Source: Phalacrocorax aristotelis
Lineage: Eukaryota > Chordata > Aves > Suliformes > Phalacrocoracidae
Length of the DNA stretch: 64,000 bases
NCBI RefSeq assembly: GCF_949628215.1
Contig: NC_134278.1
Span: 34,118,115-34,182,114 of the forward strand
Reading direction: 5' to 3'
Positions 13,000 to 24,285 of this stretch are shown piece after piece. Under the pieces are notes generated by a model, which was not told where the DNA came from, searched no databases, and worked only from the letters and a program-made list of their open reading frames with translations. The position numbers were made by a program, and so were the translations under genes. How positions within the stretch are numbered: the first letter of the stretch is position 1; each line of letters starts with the position of its first letter.

Positions 13000-13780
13000 A
13001 CTGTTTTTACCTGTCTTTAATGGTTCTCAATGGTCTTGTCATCCATGCATTTATCAAAGTAAATTTGAAGCAACTTATCTTTCTGGGTTCCCTAACATCC
13101 TGCAGCAATCATTCCACAACACTTATGTTTTTGACACCACCTGTTTGCTTTAAAGTTGCTGCTTAGATTCATTTCTTTATTCCTGTGTTGTGACTAGTGA
13201 ATAATCGCTCCCTCTTCATGTTCTCCATGGTGCTAATGATTTCATACACTCTTAAAATATTCACCTAAGGAATATTTTTCTGTGCTAAAGAATGCTAATC
13301 TACCTACTTATAAAGCAGTTGTTTCATACTCTTACTCATCCTTGCCACCTTCTTCTGTCACCTTCCACTGTCTTTATTCTATTAGACATGTCCATAGGCT
13401 GGGAGGACAGGACTATACATAATGCTCAAGATGTGGACAAACAGTAGCATCATATTTTTTATTTTCACTTTTCTTTTCTTTGATTCTTTCCCTTTTCTAA
13501 TAATTTATAATGTTTTAAAGTATCAGGCAGACATCTTTCTAGAATGATCTATAACACTTCCATGATCCATTTCCAGAGATTTAATGACAGATTTAGAGCC
13601 TTTCAGTGAGTACGTCTAGTTAGAGTGATTTTTCTCCATGTGTTTCACATTCATCTACATTAAAGCTTACCTGCAATTTGCAACTTTCCTAGAGTTATGG
13701 CTTTCCCACAGCAATACCCCAGTTTTGTTAGGCAGTGGTACATTCGCTCTTTCCAGCTTTGCTGTGCTTTAGTTCACCTA
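13000..13780 (-). mobile_element. Ancient diverged CR1-type LINE 3' region
   Basis: Read on the minus strand, the order of landmarks matches an old CR1 lineage (L3-like) found across amniotes. They include a stretch like 'TAGATTCATTT...TCCTGTGTTGTGA' (13167-13193), 'CTTCATGTTCTCCATGGTGCTAATGATTTCATA' in part (about 13215-13248), 'GTTGTTTCATACTCTTACTCATC' in part, and 'ATAATGCTCAAGATGTGGAC' (13417-13436). Divergence is high and no frame is open. The 3' edge is uncertain by about 100 bp. It is clearly older than the CR1 copies on either side. Confidence 0.68.
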
Positions 13781-14890
13781 TCTCATCCTGCTGTGTTCGT
13801 GGCCTGCCTGCAGCCACCTTCTCCACAGCAGATAACTTGTGGCCATTCTTTTGGTGGTAAATTGAGGTGCTTTATCTGTTTCTTTGTCTAATTTGCACAT
13901 CCTGAGTAGCCTTCTCATCAAAAGACATCTTGCTACCCCAATGCTATTGCAATGCCATTTGAAGGAATTGCATTCCAAGCCATATGAAATTTTATACTGG
14001 GTTTTTTTGCTTGTTTCCAAAATTTTCCATGCCTGATATCAGAGTACATCAGTGAAGGTGTCTCATTTCAGTTTTCTGCGGAGAAAAAGAAAAAAAACCT
14101 ATAATTCCTTAGTGATATTCTTAGTTTAATTGGATAGTATTTAATACAGATGCATGTGAATCTCAGTATCTTTTTAGGTAGGTACTATATTTTTGTCACT
14201 GATTTACTCCAGCTACTTAGATTAGAGGTAGTTGGAGCTAGTTAACTATATATTTTAAATTCAAATTTTACTGCCAATTCATGCCTACTGAAAGGCATGC
14301 TGTAGTCAGGCCAGGAATACTATATTACACAAAAATAAATGTATATGATCACTTGTTTAAGCACAGTTACTCTCTAGTATTGTAATCTCAGGGAAGACAG
14401 AACAACCATGAAAAAACCCTCATCATAAACAAATATATATAATGTAAAAAAGTCTCTGCCTCTAATTCCTTGTGGACCAAGTCTTCCTATATCACAATCA
14501 TTGGCTCTTTCGGACAGCTTGCTCTATGTATTCTGTGTACTTTTTCTAAGCCAAACAGTCTTAATGAAAGCAACTGTTCTTTTTAGGTCAACATTAAAGT
14601 CTTGTCCTACTCTTAGGTTTTTGATTCTGTAAATCATCCTTATACCTATCCTTTGAAGCAATTTTTTTCTATAATAGCTTGGCAGTCATTATCTTTGTGC
14701 TTTCAAATAAAATCTCAACAGTACTGAAAGCCTTTCCTTACAATGGGCTCTAGGAATAGACTGTACTGGTTCTCCAGGGCTATTTTTTGTAGGGTCTTGT
14801 TCCTAACAATAGTGCCAGGAATAATAGTCCTCATTTTCACCTGAAACTAGACCACATTTTTAATCAGATTCACAGTACATAACATACCTC
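13781..14890. other. Unassigned DNA, possibly the 3' half of the Ty3/gypsy fossil
   Basis: On the minus strand this lies directly downstream of the RNase H remnant, where integrase would be expected in a Ty3/gypsy element. I could not recognise the HHCC zinc finger or the DDE core. A minus-strand frame of 80 codons (13778-14020) has no recognised domain. No LTR pair was found by eye. Confidence 0.35.
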
Positions 14891-15900
14891 TTGACTTAGC
14901 TCCATTGCACTGTCAAAATGCTCTGAGTGCATCTGCAACCACTAATTCTTTCCCCACTTGCTGTTCAATTTGCAAATCATACATTTGTAGCTGAAAAAAC
15001 AAGCTCTATTCTTAGCGGCAGCAGAATGGTTTTCCAGGCCCCTTTTGGCACTGTCAACAAGTGGTTTATGGTCAGTGTCAGCTAATAGTGGCCTCCCATA
15101 AATAAATACATGAAACATTTTTCACCCATGGACTGAGACCAAAGTCACATTCTTTATTTGAGTTTATTGAAAGCTTGTTTTTTGTTCATTCCTATGATGA
15201 TTATTCTATTGGGGTTTTTACATTTTGACCACACCATTGTAAAGGATTGTGCAATGCTTTTCTTAGAGCCATCAGTGAACAAACTTGTTTTGCAATTATC
15301 ATCATAGCAACTCATGTCTGAAATCTCATCAACCCCTTAAATATCTTCCTTTTTTTAAGGGCCAGAATTAGTCTTTATCAGGATACCAATTTACTACAGC
15401 CTCCTAGTTTGTTAAGCACAGAAAAAGATCACTTGCATTTACCATTTCTCTACATATTCCTCTTCTTTCTAGGTAATAGAAAGTGTTCCATTTTAGTATG
15501 ACTACTTAGCTTCTTGGAGTTGACATCTAAATGAAGGGTCCTTTTTCTGTGCTGAATTGTGTGTGCTTGGATGTTTGTTGGTTCTCCTCGTTGCTGTATG
15601 GTTCTGAGGCAAAGAGCCTACTTCCCTATCTTCTTTCCCCAGACTTGGGTTTTGTGAGATTGCTGGGATTTTTCAAGTGTAGTACACAGAACATAAGCAT
15701 GAACTTCTTCTTCCTCTGAATATAAGCTTGCAACGTGTTTGACAGATCTGGTTCCCCTGCCATCTCCAGCAAATGCATCTGCTGGGTGAAACCGAAGGTT
15801 TTGGCACATTTCTAATGTGGTCTTTTCCCTTAATACTATTACAGGGGAAGTCTTTTCCATACTCTGTAAAATGGAGTGTAAACACCTCACACAGGAAAAA
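14891..15900 (-). mobile_element. Ty3/gypsy-type LTR-retrotransposon fossil (gag zinc knuckle, RT, RNase H)
   Basis: Read on the minus strand, remnants appear in the expected order. (1) A gag zinc knuckle at about 15797-15843: C-x2-[I]-x4-H-x4-[P]. Exact CX2CX4HX4C spacing remains, but the second and fourth cysteines are lost. It is preceded by 'YGKDFPC' and followed by an acidic run. (2) Reverse-transcriptase fingers at about 15470-15540 ('LHLD', then 'KKLSSHTKMEHFLLP', matching the family's DLN...REHYPLPT block). A decayed 'FSVLN' motif A follows near 15410. (3) RNase H at 14915-15110: 'IYGRPLLADTDHKPL' and, after one frameshift, 'LVVADALRA'. The protease is missing; only about 300 bp separate the zinc knuckle from the RT. 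Several stops and frameshifts are present, so the element is dead. It is clearly distinct from CR1, whose RT has different motifs. Confidence 0.8.
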
Positions 15901-16215
15901 CCTGTTAATGAAAATATATTAATACTATATCCTTCCTTCTGCTTTTTCACAAACACACATACATGAAGTTCAGACCAGAGAAGCAATTAGAAAATCTCCT
16001 GCAAAGACATGGTGAAGGGGAAGTTGCTGAGCGACCTGCAGTGCAGCAGGAGGATAGCAGCCCACGGCAAGAAGAGATGGGCAGCAAAGCCAAGAAGCTG
16101 CAGCCCATGTCTGGCCAGTGAGTGAGCTCAGCAGGAAGCAGAAAAGGCCGTTCCTGGGGAAGGGCAGTGATGACAAGCACCAAAAGGTCCCACAGGCCAG
16201 AGTATCCCACACAGG
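15901..16215. other. Unassigned, upstream side of the Ty3/gypsy fossil
   Basis: This short GC-richer stretch (about 16000-16200) lies between the fossil zinc-knuckle region and the next CR1. It may belong to the gag region of the fossil, but I recognise no gag domain. Overlapping minus-strand frames (80-87 codons) are not convincing. Confidence 0.35.
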
Positions 16216-16730
16216 AGAATCATAGAATCATTTAGGTTGGAGTAGGCTTTTAAGATCATTGAGTCCAACCATTAACCTAGCACTGCCAGGTCCAACACTA
16301 AATCATGTCCCTAAGTGCCACATCTACATGTCTTTTAAGTATCTCCAGGATGGTGACTTAACCACTTCCCTGGGCAGCCTGTTTCAATGCTTGACAACCC
16401 TGTCAGTGAAGAAATTCTTCCTAACATCCAGCCTAAACCTCCCCTGGTACAACTTGAGGCCATTTACTCTTGTCCTATCACTTGTTACTTGGGAGAAGAG
16501 ACTGACACCCACCTTGCTACAACCTCCTTTCAGGTTGTTGTAAAAAGCAGTAAGGTCTCCCCTCAGCCTCCCTCCCTCCAGACTAGACAAACCCAGTTCC
16601 CTCAGCCACTCCTCATTAGACCTGTTGCTCTAGACCTTTCACCAGCTTCCTTGTACTTCTTTGGGCATGCTCCAGCACCTCAATGTCTTCCTTAAAGTGA
16701 GGGACCCAAAACTGAACACACACACACCAG
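16216..16730 (-). mobile_element. CR1 LINE 3' end with ORF2 C-terminus
   Basis: Starts with 'AGAATCATAGAATCATTTAGG', the reverse complement of a CR1 3' terminus. It continues through 'GGCAGCCTGTTTCAATGCTTGAC' in part. On the minus strand it then encodes the last ORF2 residues ('[18 protein letters not shown]', '[12 protein letters not shown]', '[15 protein letters not shown]'), open for 68 codons at 16384-16590. It is 5'-truncated near 16730. The frame is better preserved than in the other tails here, so this is probably one of the younger CR1 copies in the window. Confidence 0.95.
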
Positions 16731-18183
16731 AGCCCAAGAGGGCCATGCTTGGGGGTGCACATCAGGCCCAAGACACATGAGGGACACCAAAACTGACCTC
16801 TGTGATGTTTTCCTGATTATAAACATCAGGTTACGGCAGTCTGTTTTCTTCTGTCCATAAGGTTGTTGCTGGTTTTCTCCCTTGGAGCAAAGATGTTTGC
16901 TTTTGGCACCACTTTGGCATCTGCTCTCCTGACTGTGTTAAGAGTAATGTGTCCCATTAGCCCTCAGGCTGATTGTCCATTTGTCATCTGTTGCATCCTT
17001 GTCCTACAGGGCTTGTTTGAGCTAGCAATACGGTGGTGTTCGTTGTTCCTCCTGTGAGTATGCAACACAGAAGTGTGCGTCCAAGGTTTTGTATCTTTTT
17101 CCATATGCTTGCATTGGCAGTGCTGTTTGGCAATGGATACGCAGCTTTCTGTGCTATTTCCTTGTGGAATTTTGTTCTGAGCTCTCATACACTTTTCTGT
17201 CCTGCATCACTTTTTGTGCATGTCTTTCTGGGCTTAGGTATCCACTCCTAATGCATGTCATTCTGGGCAGATAAGCTCCTTTCCTTGTAAAAATCAAATG
17301 GTTTTGTTCAAATGTTAACTTGGGGAACTCTACAACAGTCTTGAGGTATTTTGTCTTGCATTTAAGTCCAAGTTTATAATTTAATATGTCATTTGGTTAG
17401 TGCTACATACTTCCAAACTGCATTCTTCAGCTGTCAGACTTTGTTCAATCTTTTTCACTTCTTTTTATTTCTTAGTATGTTGAAATCTGTTTCTCCTAAG
17501 TTTCACCTTCATGTGGAGACACAGACAAGATAAGAAACAGCAGAGGACAAAGACAAAGTGAAATTATGCAAAATCAAAAGCTACACTATTGTTTGTGTAA
17601 CACAATATGTGAAATAAACATGGTACTACACTGAACTGACTGTAAAAAATTGAGGCTTTCCTGATTTTTTTCAGTTACTGTTGCTCAGACTTTCCTAAAA
17701 TTATCACTTTCAGAAAGTTCAAAACATGAGCAATTTCACCCCCCAGACTTTGACATGTATGAATAAACACACATAAAAAGAAAGGACTGATTTTTAGTAG
17801 AAATTGTTCTAGTCTCTTAGCTGTTTTAGCATTGACAGGAATCCCCTGTCTCTTTGTACTGTCCATCAAAAATTATATTTCAATAAACTTCCTTGTCTAG
17901 CCCTGCAAAATGGAAATAAAATTAAATTTTGAGATACCAGATGATGCTGTTAAAAGAATATGTTCCCAGTGTATGAACAGGAAAATAATATATTTGTTGC
18001 TTGCTTTTTCTTCCTATTCTGACCCAGATGACCCACTCCCTTGCCTTAGCATCTTAGCAGAGAATATAAACTGGCTCCTACTTCTGAGGGACAGTCATAT
18101 AATTTCCATCACTCAGCATCACAGTTTGCCTCTCCAAAAAGCTTTTCTTGATGGAGGGCTAACCATACTGTCTTGAAATATGG
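16731..18183. other. Intergenic DNA, no recognised feature
   Basis: AT-rich sequence with small overlapping frames (60-88 codons) on both strands. I looked for further pieces of the Ty3/gypsy fossil and did not find any that could be supported. Confidence 0.5.
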
Positions 18184-18318
18184 ACTCATGGAAAGGTTTG
18201 GGTTGGAAGGGACCTTTAAAGATCATCTAGCCCAAGCCCCCTGCCATGGCAGGGACATCTTTCACTATATCAGGTTGCTCAAAGCCCCATCCAATGGGAC
18301 CTTGAGCATGTTTAATGT
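18184..18318 (-). mobile_element. CR1 LINE 3' tail fragment
   Basis: The signature 'GGTTTGGGTTGGAAGGGACC' with 'AAAGATCATCTAGCCCAAGC' and 'CCCTGCCATGGCAGGGACAT' is the reverse complement of a CR1 3' UTR. About 135 bp remain. It is 5'-truncated and noncoding. Confidence 0.94.
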
Positions 18319-18714
18319 TGAATTAATATTTAATGTTTATTGATGCTTTTCCATGCCCTCAGTAAAGCAACTTCCTCTTCAGGCTGGGAGTATTTCTTCG
18401 GAGGAGTGCTCACTTGTAGGTCAGTTCTCCCGCACTGACCCATGAACAGTGCTCCCATACAGCACCCCTCCACTGCAACCAAAAGCCTTCTCTGGCTTTT
18501 GCAGAAAAACAGGCATTGAGCAACATGAGAAGCAGGAGCTATTCTACCTCTCCACACCACCTATTACTAAAGAAACACCTTCCTACCATGAATCTAACCA
18601 CGAAACAAGAACCTTCCAGCCTGACACCTTTTACCACTGTGAATTTCATGGTATGCAAGCACCCTTCCAGCTCCCTTGGCAGTGATGTTGAGTGATTACA
18701 GCACCCACTGATGT
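18319..18714. other. Spacer between two CR1 tails
   Basis: About 400 bp with short frames on both strands (76 and 78 codons) and no recognised domain. It may be unique DNA or the body of an older repeat. Confidence 0.4.
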
Positions 18715-18800
18715 CATAGAATCATAAGATCATAGTATATTTTAGGTTAGAAAAGACCTTTAAGATCATCAGGTTCAACTGTTATCATGCATTGCACACA
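18715..18800 (-). mobile_element. CR1 LINE 3' tail fragment, diverged
   Basis: 'CATAGAATCATAAGATCATAG' in part, followed by 'TTTTAGGTTAGAAAAGACC' and 'TTTAAGATCATCAGGTTCAA', is a diverged CR1 3' terminus on the minus strand. Only about 80 bp remain. Confidence 0.85.
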
Positions 18801-21800
18801 ATTAAATTTAAAAAACCTAAACAAACACAAAAACCTTACCATGGCTGTAACATTAATCTGATTCAATCTTCAATTATCTGCAAGCAAAATTTAAAAGTAC
18901 TCCAGAAAGATTCCCATAAAAGCAGTTTCAAAACTGAAACAGAACACAAATGGGAATGATCTTCACTGAAACAGATTAGTATCACACACAATACAGAAGT
19001 TCATTCTTTGTGACTGCTCACTGCTTGACCTCATTGTTGAAACTGTCAACAAGTGTGACAGTTTTGCTGTGATTTGATATGACAGTGGAAATTGTATTGG
19101 AATTAACAAATAACCATCACGGCATATATATGTAGTAACTTGCAGTCATAACTGATTTGGGATTCATTACACTCACCTAAATACCAAATGCTTAGTGTTT
19201 TCCATTCAATCACTATCTAAAATGCCATTATTTATCATGAGAGTAAGACTGATTTCATAATGTAATTTAAATATGCTGTGTTGAGGTCCCTCAAGCCAGA
19301 GTGCTCCCTGGCACGTGCAGGTCTGGGGCTGTCGCTGCACCGTGGGGCTGCCATGAGGGTTGGGGCTGTGCCGTAGGCAGTGCCAGCTGGGAGCCCCGGG
19401 CACAGATGGCTCCCAGACACCGTGTCCTACATGCTGGTACGGCTGCCTGTGCTGGATCTGCTCGCAGTTAGACAGGGTTTCATTTTCTCTGCAGATCTCC
19501 CTTGGAAATTAACTGTTTCTGTTTTATACATCAGACAGTCTTCTAAATTACAGGTACAAAGTTAGTGGCTGATTGTGCGCTGCCATGGCCTCCTGTCGAT
19601 GTATTATTGTTTAAACATCTGCCTATTTAAAAAAATGCTGCTTGCTCTAATTGCAGCTTTGGACAGCATCTTGGCAATGCACTTTTGAGGTCTGATTGAC
19701 TATTTTGTCTATTTTCATCTTCTGTGGATTGATTTTGCTCTTTTACAACAGGCGTGGTCTTCTCTAGAAACATCTAGAATTACGGCCATACAAATTTCTG
19801 CAAAGACCAGAGGGTGAGACATTCTCCCCTCCCAACATTTCTGAATGCACATGTCGGCTGGTTAAGTGCAGCACTCGTGCATGCAGTGGAGCTGGGCCAG
19901 CTGACACCACTTGTGAGTCTGGCACTTTGCATTTAGACAAGACTACTGTTTCATGCAGAACCTATTTTTTTCCTCTAAGGAGCGAGCCCAGGAACCGCAA
20001 TCATGAAGGGGTTTACAAAGGAGTCTACGATTTTGAGTCTCAAAACCATTGTTCTGTTGCTGTTTTATCCTGGGTTAGAGATCGCAGGTTCCTGGAAACC
20101 CTCTGCTCCAAAGTGCTGAACTGCTAATGCCATCTTCTTCAATCCACCCCACTAGACCTGCATGAGGCGCACTGTGGGCGAGCGAGCTTGCCTGGGGAAT
20201 GCTTGACTGATTGGACTCCACAAATAATGCAGCAAGAAAAGATAATGGTTACAGGCCCTTTAGTTGTCGTCACCCTCACTTGTTCAGCGTTTCCGTGATT
20301 ACCCCGGACATTGGACATCTGTGAGAGAAATTTGACTCGCGTCTGAAGCTGCCGCAGCCAACTGCATAGGGCAGGGTGGGAATATTCATGTTTCCTTTGG
20401 GTCTTGTTCCACTTGCCTGAAAGAAGTGAATAGGCAGTAGTTCAGAGAGAATGAGGATGAAATTCTTGTTCCTGGTGAATTAGGGCATCCCACCAGCAAA
20501 AGGGATACAAGGCTGCCAGGTCTGATGAATATTAAGTATACAGAAGTAACACTATAGCAGTATTTAGGCTCTCCCCCAGATAGGTAAGTATATTCATCAC
20601 TAGTCTGTAAAATAGTTTTCACTATCCCACTGAAAGTAGGAACTTACCTATAACACCTGGGTACCATTCCTGGATTCAGGCATAAGTTTGCATTCTCTTT
20701 CAGTAACTATGAAAGGTCTTTTCCTTTTTTTTTTTTTTGTTTGTTTGTTGTATACATAAAAGAAGATTAACCTCAAATGATGGCGAGCTAGAAATTAACC
20801 GCAGCATGATTTTAAACAACTGAGATATCCTGTCTGGATCTAAAGTATTTTTGAACTACCTTTTTCATGTATAATTTTGAGTCCTGTAGCTCACCAAGAA
20901 TTCTTTTTCCCAGAATTTAAATCCATTTTTCTTTGTTTACACTGAAAATATTCTACATTCCCCAAGTACAGAAAAATACTCTGACTATAAAGCCTTGCAG
21001 TTGCAGCTTTTTCTTTTCTGTCACTTCTAGCAGTTAGAGAGTCTTATTTATGACTTTAATATAAATTTCTTCCCTAGCGTATTTGTCATTGTGATCTTGT
21101 CGAAACTTTTGTTTTAAGTCATAAAAGTTCTTTATCCCCAAAGGCATTATTCTGTATCAGAATTTTGTCTTTTCTCACCCCTAAAAATGAAACTTAAGGT
21201 TTTCTTGATACTCTGTGTTAATTCTCGCCATCTTTACAATTCTTTTCAGTAACTGTGATCCCTCTTAGATTTTACACATGTGCTTTATTTTAAGCTTGTG
21301 ATGAACTCAAAGAGACTACAGTTTGCCTGAGAGACTGGTGGGATGGACAAGAAAGGATTTGTGCCCCTCATATCTCAGACTTTGGGCTGGAGACAGAGAA
21401 TGATACCTAAATATAAGTAACTAATGTAATTTGAGATATCAGATGGCTCAGCTGGCTCAGATGGCTCAAATATCCTAGGTCATTTCAAGTCTATGGCCCT
21501 TGAAATGGTACTAAAAGACTGTGTTCAGGTAACTGATTCCCACCCCAAAGAGGTGAGATTAAGACACCTGAAGTTAGGTAGCTAAACATAGGTGTTTACC
21601 TGTGAGCTAGGTGCCAAGCTTGCATTATAGTCGACAGAGCTCAATTCAAACTGGCAGCTGGAGGCACGCTATCTGATGCGACATGTCACTCCACATTTAT
21701 TTTTAACTTTCATAAAGAGCGTGCAATGCAGCTCGTATGTCGCACTGGGGTGACAAAAAAATCACTCCTCAACCAGAGGTCTGTCAAAGACATTGTGCAA

Positions 21801-24238
21801 TTGCCCTTTTTTCAAACAAAATGGATTTTCGTGGCCCTGCACGCACTGGGTGGCAGGTGGGCTGTAAAACTAGCCAAAGATGTACAAAGGTTTTGCACCC
21901 ACAGCCCATCATACAAGGTCCCACAGCAGAGTGTGACCCTTGCCGGCTCCATGACCTTCTTGGTCCCAGCCGTCACGGGTTCCCACACTGCTCCTGCAGC
22001 TCAGCAGCAGCACTGTCCCCTGGAAGCAGCGCTGAGGGAGCACCAGCACCTCCAGGAAGGCAGAGGGCTCTCCCACAGACACAGCAGCGTGCACCAGGCA
22101 TGCGGTGACGATGATGGTGGAAGCGCCAGGGCAGTGATAGCAGGCAATGTCTTGCTGCTGAACGTGCTAAACAGACTGTGCCAGTGTGCAGCAGACGCAG
22201 CTGTGCCCTTGGCATGATTGCAGGGTTCATGTGGGGCTGCTGAGATCTGAGCAAGGGGCACGTGCCAGATGCAGGGGGTGGAAAAATTGTGGGGCATGCA
22301 CAGACGTGTGTGTGTCTCACAAGCATATTTTGCTCATATTGAAAAGTGATAATTTTCTAAACTTATTTTATTTATTTAAATATTTTAATATAGATTTATA
22401 TTTTTGTTAAAAAAAAAAAACAACACCTCGTTTTCCTCATATTACTCTCACAATATCTCACAGGCATATTTTGCTCTTCCAGATGCCAGATGAGAGCAGA
22501 CTGGGGAGTCACCAACATGCACAGGTTGACCCAAGGGCCTGAGTTTGATCTGCAACATGTACCCTGTGAGATAAGCACATTCTTAGGCAACACGTGGAGA
22601 GAATAGGTGGACCATGAAGCATCCATCCTTATTTTGTAAAGTCGAAACTTCTCGAAGTCTTTAGTAAAAAAGAAACCACACCAGACTCCCTGCACAAATG
22701 TTTTTTCAATTCAGTTTTCTGATCAAAAATACTGTCCTGTTATGACTTTTTTGGTAACTCACCATGCTAGGTAGTGCAGTGAGGTTGTAGGACCTAGACC
22801 TCCAAAATATGTTTGCTAATGAGTCAAAACATATCAACGATGAAAAATTTCAAATAACACTTTTCACTAAAACTTGAATTTTGGTACAATTTTAAAAAAA
22901 ACTAGTGGAGGATAGGAGGGCTTAGTGAAGCTCCCGCAAATTTTCATATAAGGTATCTGTTCTATACTTAAATAATTATAAAATTGTTGCCATAACATCC
23001 AGACATTTTGGTTATGTTCTCTCTTAAAACAGGGAATAGTTAGGTTCAGAACCATATTAACTGCTTGGAGGCTCTAAAATATGTCCACATCTTAGGTGTA
23101 ATAAGCCAAAGCCTTTATCTGTCTATATATAGCTTAGATATGTGCTTTAAGGATATAATTATGACTAAGACAATAAAGATAATGTCTCAACAACACATTT
23201 TCATTCCCAAAGAACTAAACAATTTCTCTTATTTCCATAGCAAATGCCTTACGGAAAGTGAACGACTAAATAATTTCTAACCAACAACTTCATTTTTTTC
23301 AAAGGGAATCTTGAAACCTCTTTTAAAAATCACCCACATCTATTCAATATGCAACACATTACATGAATGTCAAGTTATCACCACATTAGCAATGGAAAGA
23401 TGTTTTTCGGTAGAAATTTATGCAGCAGAACAAACTCTGAAAAGCGTTTGCTATGTCTTTTCTGCATTGTGGATTAATCTTCTGGAAAGGTGTGAATGGC
23501 CTCCTAACATTGAATCCCAGCTAACATAACTATTTGCAAAAAGTCAGACTTTGATAACTTTTTTCCTTAAAGCACCAAGAGTAAGACTCACTTCATACAG
23601 GGAAAGGGAAGGAGTTGTTGGGAAGAGGTTCCTTCACAGCACTGCAAAGGTAGGACCTGTTGGTGCTGGGCATGTAAATATACGTGGGCCAAATAGCTGA
23701 AACCACTGGCCTTGGCTGAGCTGAAGTCTCTTGCCCACAAAACACGGCAGTCAGCACCCACTGCCACCCCTGCAACTGATATTGGAGAAGTGAAGGAGTT
23801 CTGACAGTGCAACCTGAAGTGCAAAGACAATGATTTATCTAGCAACCTTCCCAAAAATCTCATTGATTTGTGACTGTGTTGTGACATTTGTTCAATTTTT
23901 TCTTTTTTTGTGAGATGATATTTGGAAGTAGATGAAAGAAGCACAGGATGATGTGGGTACGAAGAGTAAGGCGGGAGAATGGAGAGTTACAGTCAAAGAT
24001 GAAAGAGAAACATTAACATTCTGTTGAAAAACTTTCAAAGTAAATTTCCTCCCAAAACTATATGAACAAATTCAGACTGGTTTTAGACTTTTTTTTAATG
24101 AGCAGTTTGGACAGTTTACTGTTACTGGTGGGACAAATCAGGTCCTTAAGTTGCTGATGTTTGGGAACAGTTGAAATTTATTTACATTGTGAAGCCAGCT
24201 TTATGTCAGCCTCTGTCTGTACTCTTGAGGGTACCAAA
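18801..24238. other. Intergenic DNA, 5.4 kb, no recognised gene
   Basis: Mostly AT-rich. Two GC-richer patches stand out at about 19290-19460 and 21880-22300. The second holds overlapping open frames on both strands (up to 163 codons + and 117 codons -) with no domain I recognise. A short T-run followed by TTTG repeats lies at about 20727-20749, and an A12 run at about 22410. No exon with credible splice sites and homology was found. Confidence 0.5.
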
Positions 24239-24285
24239 TCATAGGAATCATAGGATGGTTTCGGTTGGAAGGGACCTTTAATGAT
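24239..24285 (-). mobile_element. CR1 LINE 3' terminal scrap
   Basis: 'TCATAGGAATCATAGGATGG' followed by 'TTTCGGTTGGAAGGGACC' is the CR1 3' terminus on the minus strand. Only about 47 bp are present, an extreme 5' truncation. Confidence 0.9.

Noticed and set aside
16800..17500. Possible protease or gag piece of the Ty3/gypsy fossil
   Set aside because: A weak resemblance to a retroviral-type protease was seen on the minus strand, but it would lie upstream of the zinc knuckle, the wrong order, and no DTGA active site is present.
21440..21620. Shared 'TAGGTGCC/TAGATGCC'-type motifs here and at about 43650-43690, suggesting an old dispersed repeat
   Set aside because: The shared stretches are too short and diverged to assign to a family by eye.
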